A stretch of DNA of 64,000 nucleotides, from positions 79,828 through 143,827 of the forward strand of contig JAHFTB010000004.1 in assembly GCA_023269545.1 (NCBI GenBank). Direction: 5' to 3'. Shown one piece after another: positions 52,771 to 61,799 of the stretch. A program made the position numbers and the translations under genes. The stretch is from Verrucomicrobiota bacterium. Its GTDB lineage: Bacteria > Verrucomicrobiota > Verrucomicrobiia > Chthoniobacterales > Xiphinematobacteraceae. Each line of letters opens with the position of its first letter. Positions within the stretch are counted from its first letter, which is position 1. Under the pieces are notes generated by a model. That model had not been told where the DNA came from. It saw nothing but the letters and a program-made list of their open reading frames with translations, and searched no databases.

Positions 52771-53727
52771 TCATCTGCTCGTAACTTCCGGGTACAAATT
52801 ATGTACCTCAAACAAATAGGGAATGGACGTTTGCGCCCCAATACGTGTTACAGAAAGAGCGGCCGCTGCTTGGCCGAAGCGTACGGCATTTTCCACTGAA
52901 TCTTTTGCAGCAAGTTTGGTGCAAAAGCCCCCAATAAACGTATCACCGGCAGCAGTAGTGTCCAGGGCTTGCACGGGATTACCAGGATAATGGCGTCCTT
53001 GCGCATCCTCTGCGCTCATTACATACACACCTTGACTGCCCAAAGTAATGATCACTTGTCGGACTCCGAGCTGTCTGAGTTTTTTGGCTGCGCTGCTTGC
53101 ACTTTCCACAGAATTTACTGAAATACCCGAAAGAACTGATGCTTCCACTTCATTGGGGATCAGAAAATCCACCTGTTCCCACCAAGGAACGGGTAGTGGA
53201 GCTATCACCGGCGCCGGGTTCAATACGACTATACGTCCAAATCGGCGTGCCGTCTGCATCGCCGTGAACACAGTTTCTGCAGGTATCTCCATCTGACAAA
53301 CCAATACATCAGCTTGCGCAATCACGGTCTCATATCGAGGAATTGCAGCAGGAGTCAGTGCTCCATTGCTGCCAGCCACCGTGATAATCGCATTCTGACT
53401 CCTATCATCGACCATGATCAGTGCCACACCGGTCGGCAAAGTATCTTCTATGATCACAGCGCTACAATCAATATCGTCATTTTCTAGCTCTTGTCGCAAG
53501 CGCATCCCATTGCTGTCATTTCCTACACAGCCCAGCATCGCAACCTTCGCCCCCAAGCGGGACGCAGCAACCGCCTGGTTTCCGCCCTTGCCACCTGATA
53601 TCTGTACCAATGATTTTCCTGCCAAAGTTTCTCCTAATTGTGGCAAACGAGACGTACGGACCACTAAGTCCATATTGAGACTTCCCACAACCGCAATTCG
53701 CCCGGTATGAAACTGGCCTGTTGTCAT
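52771..53727 (-). CDS. rbsK: Ribokinase
   Basis: PfkB-family kinase that phosphorylates D-ribose to ribose 5-phosphate. The N-terminal VVGSLNMDLVVRTSRLPQLG and ISGGKGGNQAVAASRLGAKV motifs (about 12-62) and the C-terminal DTTAAGDTFIGGFCTKLAA (with the catalytic Asp) are ribokinase hallmarks. Length 318 is near normal. It follows rbsC by 54 bp at the end of a four-gene minus-strand operon, which supports ribose as the sugar. Confidence 0.92.
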   Translation of the reverse strand: MTTGQFHTGRIAVVGSLNMDLVVRTSRLPQLGETLAGKSLVQISGGKGGNQAVAASRLGAKVAMLGCVGNDSNGMRLRQELENDDIDCSAVIIEDTLPTGVALIMVDDRSQNAIITVAGSNGALTPAAIPRYETVIAQADVLVCQMEIPAETVFTAMQTARRFGRIVVLNPAPVIAPLPVPWWEQVDFLIPNEVEASVLSGISVNSVESASSAAKKLRQLGVRQVIITLGSQGVYVMSAEDAQGRHYPGNPVQALDTTAAGDTFIGGFCTKLAAKDSVENAVRFGQAAAALSVTRIGAQTSIPYLFEVHNLYPEVTSR

Positions 53728-53781
53728 AAAAATCTTTGAGAGGAACGTATATTCACAAATTTGTCGGACCCTTCGAGTTTT

Positions 53782-54750
53782 CTAACTTCCACTTTTGGCA
53801 CGGTGGCCACGATAAGTGTCTAACACTACTGCAACCACAATCACTAATCCGGTAATGATACGCTTCGTAGGTTCGTTTGCACCAATTTGAGCAAGACCGG
53901 CAGCTAAAACCGAAATAATCAGCACCCCAAACAAGGTGTTAATCACTGATCCCCGGCCGCCCATCAAGCTGGTACCGCCAATAACAACTGCCGCTATCAC
54001 TTGTAATTCAATGCCCGCACCGGCATTAGGATCCGCCGCTTCAAGACGTGCTATCTGAAATAATGAAGCTAGCCCTGCCAACGCACCCATTAATGCAAAC
54101 ACTAATACTTTATAGGGACGCGGATTAATACCCGAAAGTCGTACCGCTTCCTCATTAGTCCCTATTGCAATGAGGTAACGCCCGAATACAGTCCGAGTCA
54201 GCACCACTTGCGCAATGATCATCACGGCTATTGCAATAAGAAACGAAGGAGCGATTCTGGCAATAAACGGATCGGCCAGGCGATCGAATGCATCTCCAAT
54301 GTAAGCCGTACGCGAGTTTGTCAGTTGATAAGCAAAGCCGCGGGCCATTTCGAGCACTCCCAGGGAAACAATAAAAGACGGAATACGCCACGTCACGGTA
54401 ACAATGCCGGTGAAGCATCCGGTCAATGTCGCTATGAACAGTCCCACTAACGCGGACGCCACCGGAGACCAATGCCATTGCAATGCCGCGATACTCACTG
54501 CGGATGCCGCAAGCGCAAGCACAGATCCGACGGAAAGATCGATACCTGCGATAATCAAAACGAATGTCATCCCCACGGACATCACAAGAAGGTCAGGAAT
54601 TTGATTTGCAATCGTAACAAACGTTTCGTAGGTAAAGAAATGTGTGCTCAGTATTGAGAATAGCACAATCATTGCCAGTAATGCTCCCACCAATCCGAGA
54701 TAGCTACTGAGGTTGCCCCGCCATTCGATTTTAGTCTTACGATCGTTCAT
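53782..54750 (-). CDS. rbsC: Ribose-type ABC transporter permease
   Basis: Inner-membrane permease of about eight to ten helices. The N-terminal soluble stretch is followed by helices from residue 15. The signature AGIDLSVGSVLALAASAVSI (about 66-85) and the LLIISVLAAGLAQIGANEP region close to the C terminus, with VQAVVIGGTSLMGGRGSVIN-type sequence (VIAAVVIGGTSLMGGRGSV), are typical of BPD_transp_2 permeases (RbsC/XylH). Length 322 is normal. Its start overlaps the end of rbsA by 4 bp. Confidence 0.92.
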   Translation of the reverse strand: MNDRKTKIEWRGNLSSYLGLVGALLAMIVLFSILSTHFFTYETFVTIANQIPDLLVMSVGMTFVLIIAGIDLSVGSVLALAASAVSIAALQWHWSPVASALVGLFIATLTGCFTGIVTVTWRIPSFIVSLGVLEMARGFAYQLTNSRTAYIGDAFDRLADPFIARIAPSFLIAIAVMIIAQVVLTRTVFGRYLIAIGTNEEAVRLSGINPRPYKVLVFALMGALAGLASLFQIARLEAADPNAGAGIELQVIAAVVIGGTSLMGGRGSVINTLFGVLIISVLAAGLAQIGANEPTKRIITGLVIVVAVVLDTYRGHRAKSGS

Positions 54751-56336
54751 ATGGTGACACGAGGAGTGGATTGTTCCGTTGCCAAAAGTGCTTCACGCTT
54801 TGCATAACCTGAAAAGGCAGCGGCTAACAAAGCGTCCTGAGTCCATTCTCCGCGATGAAAGATCCGAACCAATTTCCCGGCCGACATGACACCAATTCGA
54901 TCACAAATGAGCATGAGTTCCCTCAATTCACTGGAGACCACGATGAGCCCTTTGCCTTTATTGGCCTCTGCAGCAAGCAAGCCGTAAATGTCAAACTTCG
55001 CGCTAACATCCACTCCACGCGTCGGTTCATCGAATAAGAGGACCTGCGCATTTTTTTCCAACCAACGTCCGATAAGCACCTTTTGCTGGTTACCGCCGGA
55101 TAACTCTTCTACTGGTTGGTGAACATTCGTACAGCGAATGCGCATTGCATCGATTTGACGATGAGACATTTTTTCCAATCGTTTTCCATCCACCCAACCT
55201 CCTCTACCGGCAATTACGTCAAAATTGCCCAATGCAAAATTAGAAGCGATCGATTGAGACAGTAGCAAGCCCTCACCCTTACGATCTTCTGTAATCAAAG
55301 CGATTCCTTGTTTCACTGCGTCCCATGGTGAACGGATCGTGGAGGGTCGCAGGGGATTTCCTATCGAGATAGTCCCGCTATCCTTGGCATCAGCACCGAA
55401 AATAACGCGGAGTAATTCAGTACGGCCGGAGCCGACCAAACCACTTATTCCAAAGATTTCCCCGCTTTTTACTTCGAATGAAACATCTCGAACCCTATTC
55501 CCACGATGAAGGTTGTTCACCCGAAAGATGGTTGCTCCCATCTTCCCTTCTTTCCTCTTAAATTCTTCTTCCGTATCCCGCCCAGCCATAAGAGTGACTA
55601 ATCGGTGTGCCGGGTGCTCGTCCATCGTCCCTATACTGACAATACGGCCATCTCGTAGAACGGCAACCCGATCTGCAATACGCGCTAATTCTTCGAGACG
55701 ATGAGAAATATATACAATAGATACTCCTGCCCGCTTAAGCTGCTCGACCTGCTCGAATAAACATTCCACCTCCCGTCCTGTTAGCATGGCGGTCGGCTCG
55801 TCTAAAATTAATATCCGACACTCTCCAATGAGATTACGGGCAATCTCAACCATTTGCTGATGGCCTATTCCAAGCTCACCCACGAGTGTATCAGGGGCCA
55901 GCGAATCGAGACCTACCCGGGCCATCGCATACCGTGCCTGTTCATGGAGTTGGTGGTATCGAATCCATCCATTCATTGTAGGCAAGCGCTTAAAAAATAA
56001 ATTTTCAGCGATCGTTAACGTGGGCAAAAGATTTAATTCTTGCATGACCATTCGTATCCCCTTGGATTCGGCTTCACGCCGACTGATCGGAGAAAACGGC
56101 GCATTGCAATAAGTCATCGTGCCTCTTGTGGGCAGAATCAACCCGCTAATAATTTTCGATAGAGTACTCTTTCCCGCTCCATTTTCACCGGTCAGCGCCA
56201 GTACTAAACCCTCCTCCAATTCGAGATCGATATCCGTGAGTACTGGCGTGCTATAAACCTTGCTAATTTGGGACAAAGCAAGGACTCCTGAACCCGATTT
56301 TGGTGTAGACATTGGATTTCCAAGCGCTACTTGCAT
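54747..56336 (-). CDS. rbsA: Ribose-type ABC transporter ATP-binding protein (two NBDs)
   Basis: Tandem ATPase of the monosaccharide importer family. First Walker A TGENGAGKSTLSKII (about 49-63) with signature LGIGHQQMVEIARNL and ILILDEPTAMLTGREVE. The second NBD has GLVGSGRTELLRVIFGA (about 294-310), signature LSGGNQQKVLIGRWL and LLFDEPTRGVDVSAKFDIYG. The second Walker A is degenerate (GSGRTE), as usual in this family. Length 529 is normal. Overlaps rbsC by 4 bp and follows rbsB after about 48 bp. Confidence 0.94.
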   Translation of the reverse strand: MQVALGNPMSTPKSGSGVLALSQISKVYSTPVLTDIDLELEEGLVLALTGENGAGKSTLSKIISGLILPTRGTMTYCNAPFSPISRREAESKGIRMVMQELNLLPTLTIAENLFFKRLPTMNGWIRYHQLHEQARYAMARVGLDSLAPDTLVGELGIGHQQMVEIARNLIGECRILILDEPTAMLTGREVECLFEQVEQLKRAGVSIVYISHRLEELARIADRVAVLRDGRIVSIGTMDEHPAHRLVTLMAGRDTEEEFKRKEGKMGATIFRVNNLHRGNRVRDVSFEVKSGEIFGISGLVGSGRTELLRVIFGADAKDSGTISIGNPLRPSTIRSPWDAVKQGIALITEDRKGEGLLLSQSIASNFALGNFDVIAGRGGWVDGKRLEKMSHRQIDAMRIRCTNVHQPVEELSGGNQQKVLIGRWLEKNAQVLLFDEPTRGVDVSAKFDIYGLLAAEANKGKGLIVVSSELRELMLICDRIGVMSAGKLVRIFHRGEWTQDALLAAAFSGYAKREALLATEQSTPRVTI

Positions 56337-56384
56337 TGATCCTACTCCATTTCAACTTATAAGGGAGATTGGATATTAGCGAGA

Positions 56385-57410
56385 TTATTTATGCGTGATT
56401 AATTCTATGGGAGTTTCTATCATGTCCAATAAGGCACTTTGCGGCTTGTGCTCGCGTATCGCTTTCAGGGCCGTATCAATCCCAAATATGGCTTGTTTGT
56501 CGGCAAACTGATCTACCGTGGCTAAAATACGTCCATTCGCAAGCATGGGCTTGATAGCCGTAATATCGTCATACCCAATGACATATACTTTACCTGCTAA
56601 ACCGGCTGCACGGATTGCCGAAACAGCACCGATCGCCATATTGTCATTGCCACATAAAATTGCTTTGAGCTGAGGATACTCATTCAGTATCGCAGCGGAT
56701 ACCGCATTCCCCGGACCAATTTCCCAATTGCCGGATTGTACCGAGACAATCTTCATGCCAGCGCCCGTCATAGCATCTTTAAATCCAACGGTACGCTGCT
56801 GCGCATTCATCGTTGTCGAAACTCCTTCGACAATACCTACCTCATCCCCCACTTTAAGATATTTAGCCAAATAATCCCCCGCTAAGCGAGCTCCCTTACG
56901 ATTATCCGGTCCGACAAATGGAATTTTAATGCGTTTCGAATTTAATACACCGGGATCAAGACGATTGTCGATGTTGACAACGATAATTCCATGATCGATC
57001 GCCCGTTTGAGTACCGGTACCATGGCCTTTGAATCTGATGGCGCAATGACAATGGCATCGACCTTTGAAACAATCATCTCCTCCACCATACGGATTTGAG
57101 CATTCGAATCCGTTTCATTCTTAATTCCATTCGACAAAAGATCAAAATCACCCGAGTGCTGCTTTTGATAAGCCTTCGCACCTTCCTCCATGGTGATAAA
57201 GAACTCATTGGCAAGAGACTTCATCACCAATGCAATTCTTGGTTTGTGCTCTTCTGATGCTGATTGCGCTTGTAAGGGAACCGCAAAAAATACTGCTAAC
57301 CCAAGACATGCAAATAATAAGCTACGATGGAAAAGGAAGAAATGGTTTCGGACAATAAAGAAGCCTTTTAATGCTGGGGAAACAATCTGTTGCATATACA
57401 ACGCCATCAT
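56385..57410 (-). CDS. rbsB: Ribose-type ABC transporter substrate-binding protein
   Basis: Periplasmic sugar-binding protein with a hydrophobic signal (SLLFACLGLAVFFAVP) and probable cleavage after LQAQSA. The mature domain begins RIALVMKSLANEFFITMEEG and contains AIVIAPSDSKAMVPVLKRAI, VNIDNRL and GNDNMAIGAVSAIRAAG, the peripheral-binding-protein type I fold (Peripla_BP_4). The frame is open to a TTG at 57434; I place the start at the ATG at 57410, giving a long signal region, and ATG 57395 is also possible. It heads the rbs operon. The sugar is likely ribose because of rbsK, but related aldopentoses cannot be excluded. Confidence 0.88.
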   Translation of the reverse strand: MMALYMQQIVSPALKGFFIVRNHFFLFHRSLLFACLGLAVFFAVPLQAQSASEEHKPRIALVMKSLANEFFITMEEGAKAYQKQHSGDFDLLSNGIKNETDSNAQIRMVEEMIVSKVDAIVIAPSDSKAMVPVLKRAIDHGIIVVNIDNRLDPGVLNSKRIKIPFVGPDNRKGARLAGDYLAKYLKVGDEVGIVEGVSTTMNAQQRTVGFKDAMTGAGMKIVSVQSGNWEIGPGNAVSAAILNEYPQLKAILCGNDNMAIGAVSAIRAAGLAGKVYVIGYDDITAIKPMLANGRILATVDQFADKQAIFGIDTALKAIREHKPQSALLDMIETPIELITHK

Positions 57411-57464
57411 CACCCGCAACTGATTAATTGTCAACAGGACTTAGAGCCAGTCCCAAAAGACGCT

Positions 57465-58859
57465 TTAGAATCCAAATAACCCTCTTTCCTTAATAAGGCC
57501 GACAACCTTTGGAGGCACTTTGGATTCCCATACTTTATCGTGGCTTCGAATTCCCTGTAACACTTCCGGTGATCGAATATTAAGATATTCACGATGGAAT
57601 CCTTCCATGGGCACGACAAATTGGGTTTCAATCAAATGTCGGTAAAGATATCTTAGGTTAGGAGCCACTCGAAAATTAAGCGCAGTAGTGAGGCTGCCAT
57701 CGCTTTCTAATTTGGGGTATACAAAAAGGCACACACCGTTTTTGAACAAACGGCCCAGGCCTTCTAAAATTCCGCCGTCCAAATTTCGGTAATATTTTTC
57801 TTCGAAAATTTCCGCCATGCCAGGAATGCCGACAGGTAGGGCAACTGGCTGATCCGTGTAGCGGGTCAGATAATTCACCAACCGATAGTATTCTCCATAG
57901 TTGGAAATGAGCACCGTTCTGCCCAGACTCCCCAAGACATCCACACGGTCTAGGAAATCGTGCAAATCCAATTCTCCACTCTGAAGAAGATTTTGCATGG
58001 TGATTTCCATCAAAACATAGGGTTCGGCATTTTGCAGACGTTGATCCTTTAAGAACATGGCATGTCCGCAATCGAAAATATCCTTGGAGACTAAAGTAAC
58101 AGGACAAAAACTGCCACGCGCCACCAGCAACGCATTTTTGTGAAGGACTTCCGCGGGTTGAATGGCTTCACCATCCGCTCGGAACATTGCGGCAGTAGTC
58201 AATCCTTGGGAAACCAGTTGGAGACTCATAATGCGATTGTCTACTTTCTCGAATTCAGGTCCCGAAAACCGGATCATATCGACCTCCAAGCGCGAAGAAG
58301 AAAGGTCGTCCATCAGCGAGCTCACGAGTGTTTCCGGGCGATGACGTAGAAAGAAAGCTCCGTAAATCAAATTTACTCCAATGATTCCCAGAGCTTCCTG
58401 CTGCAGGATATTTTTTGTATCGAGCATGCGCACATGGGCAATGATTTCGCTAGTCGGTGAACGAGGAGATATCTGAAAGCGAATTCCGATCCACCCATGG
58501 GATTCATCGTGACGGCGAAAACTACGTGCCGCTACAGTATTGGCAAAAACAAAGAACATACGTTTATCCCCCATCTTCTGATCCAACCGTTCCACTAACA
58601 GGCCATATTCGTGTTCCAGCATGGTATTTAAACGCTGGCGACTTACATATCGCTCTGAAGCACCGTAGATCGAATCACTAAACGTCATGTCATAGGCAGA
58701 CATGGTTTTTGCAATGGTACAGGACGCACTTCCCACATGGAAAAAACGTCGCGCTACCTCCTGCCCCGCCCCGATTTCAGCAAAAGTTCCATAAAGTCTT
58801 TCGTCCAAGTTAATTTGGAATGCCTTCTTGTTAACCTGCAAATCAAATTCCCCATGCAT
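57465..58859 (-). CDS. Conserved protein of unknown function (464 aa)
   Basis: Soluble protein without a signal peptide. I do not recognise a characterised family. The N-terminal region has the striking conserved-looking block DERLYGTFAEIGAGQEVARR, FFHVGSASCTIAKTMSAYDM and YVSRQRLNTMLEHEYGLLVE. The central part has regular hydrophobic strands with Asp/Asn-rich turns, and the C-terminal part has ALPVGIPGMAEIFEEKYYRN and LFVYPKLESDGSL. I recall similar sequences carrying inconsistent automatic labels, which I do not adopt. It lies between the rbs operon and the livK cluster, on the rbs strand, with 30 bp between its stop and the rbsB open frame. Function is open. Confidence 0.6.
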   Translation of the reverse strand: MHGEFDLQVNKKAFQINLDERLYGTFAEIGAGQEVARRFFHVGSASCTIAKTMSAYDMTFSDSIYGASERYVSRQRLNTMLEHEYGLLVERLDQKMGDKRMFFVFANTVAARSFRRHDESHGWIGIRFQISPRSPTSEIIAHVRMLDTKNILQQEALGIIGVNLIYGAFFLRHRPETLVSSLMDDLSSSRLEVDMIRFSGPEFEKVDNRIMSLQLVSQGLTTAAMFRADGEAIQPAEVLHKNALLVARGSFCPVTLVSKDIFDCGHAMFLKDQRLQNAEPYVLMEITMQNLLQSGELDLHDFLDRVDVLGSLGRTVLISNYGEYYRLVNYLTRYTDQPVALPVGIPGMAEIFEEKYYRNLDGGILEGLGRLFKNGVCLFVYPKLESDGSLTTALNFRVAPNLRYLYRHLIETQFVVPMEGFHREYLNIRSPEVLQGIRSHDKVWESKVPPKVVGLIKERGLFGF

Positions 58860-58973
58860 AGGATCAGAAGGCTAACAGAACCTCCGAGAGGAAGACAGTA
58901 CTGATTTTACCGGCACAAAACATTTAATTTGATTTGGTTATGTGCTTATAGACAAGTGGTTATTCGTGTTTTA

Positions 58974-60134
58974 ATGGTACTGCCCACAATGTTTTTTTCT
59001 CATTTGATTTGTTCTATTTTATTGTCCGCAATACTCAGTACCGTTGGGATGATGGGTTGTAAAAAGCTCGTCCCTTTATCTAATCGATCAGAGGTCCGCG
59101 TGGGTGTTCTTTTTCCCCTCACGGGGCAGGACGCACTCTATGGAAGAGAGGCTATGCGAGGACTGGAAATAGCTCTTCAACAAATTAATTTGGAGAGAGC
59201 ATCCCGTTCGCTCAGCCCCATCCGTATCATCCTCCGAGATACACAATCCAAAGAGGGGGAAACCTCCATCGCTGTTCGCGATCTGATTTATCGACAAGGC
59301 GTAAGTGCATTGATTGGAGAATTAGACTCCGGGCGCTGCATGGAAGCCGCTCCCATAGCAGAGCGCAGCGGCATCCCATTCATCAGTCCTGCTGCAACTA
59401 CGGATCGTCTGACAAAACTTGGGAAATATATTTTCCGTACCTGTTTTGAAAATTCTCAACAGGCAAAAGCGATGGCTGCATTTGCATGGAATTCGGGATT
59501 TCGACGTGTCGCTTTACTCATTGATCCCTCTAAAGAATACAGTTCCAACCTGGGACAAACTTTTGAATCCGAATTTCGCAATTTGGGCGGAACGGTCGTC
59601 AGTCGACAGAATATTAGCGATTGCCAAGATTTTTCTCCTCAACTCCTCTCCATTCAATCCAGCGAACCCGATCTCTTGGTTCTCCCTTTGTTACACGTGG
59701 AAGGAGCTGTGGTAGCAAAGAGAATCAGAGCACTAGGATTGAATATGCCCATCCTAGGCGGCGACGGATGGGACACTCCGGATTTAGTCACATGGGGTGG
59801 CGATTTTATTGAAGGCAGCTACTTTGTCAGCCATTACTCTCCGGATTCTGAAAATTCTCATCCCTCTCAATTTTCCCAAAATTATCAGACTATTTTTGGA
59901 ACTCATGGATCCGCTCTTTCCGCTCTGACACATGATGCAATTCTCGTTTTAGGAGAAGCTTTACGCGATACTGATCAGCCGGAAAAAATTCGTGAGAATC
60001 TGTTAAAAATCCGCAATCTTCCCGTCGCCACTGGGATGTTTTCATTTGCAAGCGACCGCAATCCTCGTAAACATGTCTTCGTAACTCGATTAGAAAAAGG
60101 TAAATTTATTCCGTGCGCTACCTTAAACCCTTAG
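58974..60134 (+). CDS. LivK-type ABC substrate-binding lipoprotein (paralogue 1)
   Basis: Periplasmic binding protein of the branched-chain amino acid/amide family. A lipoprotein signal runs to VGMMGC (Cys29 from the ATG at 58974). The mature part begins VRVGVLFPLTGQDALYGREA and continues with IRIILRDTQSKEGETSIAVR, IGELDSGRCMEAAPIAERSG and LGGDGWDTPDLVTWGGDFIE. A TTG at 58929 is an upstream alternative. It is the first of three tandem paralogues and the most divergent of them. Substrate could be an amino acid, urea or another amide. Confidence 0.86.
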   Translation: MVLPTMFFSHLICSILLSAILSTVGMMGCKKLVPLSNRSEVRVGVLFPLTGQDALYGREAMRGLEIALQQINLERASRSLSPIRIILRDTQSKEGETSIAVRDLIYRQGVSALIGELDSGRCMEAAPIAERSGIPFISPAATTDRLTKLGKYIFRTCFENSQQAKAMAAFAWNSGFRRVALLIDPSKEYSSNLGQTFESEFRNLGGTVVSRQNISDCQDFSPQLLSIQSSEPDLLVLPLLHVEGAVVAKRIRALGLNMPILGGDGWDTPDLVTWGGDFIEGSYFVSHYSPDSENSHPSQFSQNYQTIFGTHGSALSALTHDAILVLGEALRDTDQPEKIRENLLKIRNLPVATGMFSFASDRNPRKHVFVTRLEKGKFIPCATLNP

Positions 60135-60290
60135 TTTCTTCACATAGTCTCTCTACACAACATGATACAAGTTGCAGACAGTCCGCCGCATGTAAATTAA
60201 GCGACTCCATGGCGCATATAGGTATCCCTGTGGGCGCGGGACTATTTTCCGTACCGTAATTTTTCTTTTTTCTGCTACCAGATGCTGAAT

Positions 60291-60346
60291 GGGTAAATTT
60301 TGCGCATTTAGTAATCTTGCCAAAAAATTTGGTTACTTGTTTACCC
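60291..60346 (+). promoter_or_regulatory. Nested hairpin just before livK paralogue 2
   Basis: GGGTAAA (60291-60297) pairs with TTTACCC (60340-60346), AGTAA with TTACT (60310-60314 and 60333-60337), and CCAAA-AAA-TTTGG (60320-60332) forms the tip. It ends 7 bases before the ATG at 60354 and would overlap the ribosome-binding site. It could regulate translation, or be the end of the first livK transcript. Confidence 0.45.
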
Positions 60347-60353
60347 ATCACGT

Positions 60354-61517
60354 ATGTACTCACTCAGTTCCTTTAGGCTTTTTTCTTTGTCTTTTCTCTT
60401 AGTCGCTGCGCTCTTTTCCCAATCTTGCCAAAAAAAGGATACGCAGGAAAACGCCGGAACTTCAGGAAATATCCGTATAGGAGTTTTTCAGTCTCTCAGT
60501 GGAGCGGAAGCAAGTTTTGGTCAAGACGCAATGAAGGGCATTCGCATGGCGGAAGAGGAAATTAATGGTCGAGGCGGAGTCTTGGGACGTCCTATCGAAT
60601 TGATCATTCGCGACAACCAATCCAAAGCGGGCGAGACCTCTTCCCTAGTTCGGGAACTTATTAGCCGGGATCGAGTCGTCGCGCTTATTGGCGAGGTTGC
60701 ATCCGGACGAACCCTCGAAGCAGCCCCCATCGCTCAGCGCTATGGAATTCCTCTCGTTGCCAACTCCGCTTCAAACGATAAGATTACCAAAACCGGTGAT
60801 TACGTTTTTCGGGTCAGCTATCGCGACAGTCAACAAGGGAAAACACTTGCGCAATATATGCACTCCATCGGAAAGAAACGCGCTGCGCTGCTCGTAGATA
60901 TCAGTAAAGATAATAGCACCACCATCGCCAAAAGTTTTAAGAAGCAATTTTTGAATCTGGGCGGAACCATTGTCGCCGAGCAAAGCTATAATGTGGGAGA
61001 TAAAGATTTTCTGGCGCAGTTGACCACCATTGGAAACTCCGGAGCAGATTGCCTTCTACTCCCTGGTTACTACACCGACTGTGCATCTATCATGAAACAA
61101 TCGCAATCATTGGGACTGAAGCTGGATATATTTGGCGGCGATGCCTGGGATTCCGCAGACCTTGTGCGTGTGGCAGGAGATGCTGCGGATGGTGCCGTGT
61201 TCACCAATACTTTTTCTTCGGAAGATCCTCAACCTGCTGTGCGAACCTTCGTGGAGAATTACAAAAAGAAATATGGAACCAAACCAATGGCTCTTGCTGC
61301 AACCGGCTTCGACGCGTTGATGTTAGTGGCGGATGCCATTCAACGTGCTGGCAGCACCCATTCGAAAGCAATTCGAGATGCGCTCGCTACAACCAACGGC
61401 TATCAGGGTGTCAGCGGAAAATTTACCTTTGATCATGATCGAGATCCCTCAAAATCCATGGTTCTTCTGCGCATTGAACATGGGGAATTTAAATTTGTTA
61501 AAAGAGAAACTCCCTAA
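60354..61517 (+). CDS. LivK-type ABC substrate-binding lipoprotein (paralogue 2)
   Basis: Binding protein of 387 residues with a lipobox (LFSQSC, about 20-25), so lipid-anchored. The mature part starts IRIGVFQSLSGAEASFGQDA, then MAEEEINGRGGVLGRPIELI, IRDNQSKAGETSSLVRELIS and IGEVASGRTLEAAPIAQRYG. The C-terminal FDHDRDPSKSMVLLRIEHGE is typical of the family. It is closely similar to paralogue 3 by eye and less so to paralogue 1. A nested hairpin lies just before its start codon. Confidence 0.9.
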   Translation: MYSLSSFRLFSLSFLLVAALFSQSCQKKDTQENAGTSGNIRIGVFQSLSGAEASFGQDAMKGIRMAEEEINGRGGVLGRPIELIIRDNQSKAGETSSLVRELISRDRVVALIGEVASGRTLEAAPIAQRYGIPLVANSASNDKITKTGDYVFRVSYRDSQQGKTLAQYMHSIGKKRAALLVDISKDNSTTIAKSFKKQFLNLGGTIVAEQSYNVGDKDFLAQLTTIGNSGADCLLLPGYYTDCASIMKQSQSLGLKLDIFGGDAWDSADLVRVAGDAADGAVFTNTFSSEDPQPAVRTFVENYKKKYGTKPMALAATGFDALMLVADAIQRAGSTHSKAIRDALATTNGYQGVSGKFTFDHDRDPSKSMVLLRIEHGEFKFVKRETP

Positions 61518-61700
61518 GCCTCTTACAAAAGATTCCTTCGCAACTCACGGCATATTGAAAAACATCTTTCTTTTATTTCATTAACTCTCCGAAAAGGTTT
61601 CCACTGTAATATCTTAGTCAGATTTCTTAAAACAGGAATCCGGCTACGACTTGGAAGACAGCATTTCATCTATTGCAAGATCAATATTGCCTATTATAAA

Positions 61701-61782
61701 GTGATGTTACGCAAAAAAGGGAAATCTTGTAGGCTAAAATGGTTTTTTTGCTCCCAGAGCTCCTCAAAGTGCGTAACGTCAG
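61701..61782 (+). mobile_element. Miniature inverted-repeat element, copy E
   Basis: An 82-bp copy in plus orientation, close to the consensus (GTGATGTTACGCA to GTGCGTAACGTCAG). The exact 7-bp direct repeat TTATAAA flanks it (61694-61700 and 61783-61789). It lies between livK paralogues 2 and 3, with its right end 17 bp before the ATG of paralogue 3. A long open frame through it is a read-through artefact. Confidence 0.82.
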
Positions 61783-61799
61783 TTATAAACACAACTTAC

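Noticed and set aside
57676..58107. Alternative minus-strand frame inside the 464-residue gene
   Set aside because: Shifted frame of a longer, better-formed gene.
61701..61799. Extended N terminus of livK paralogue 3
   Set aside because: The 33 extra codons are the sequence of miniature element E; the lipoprotein signal starts at 61800.
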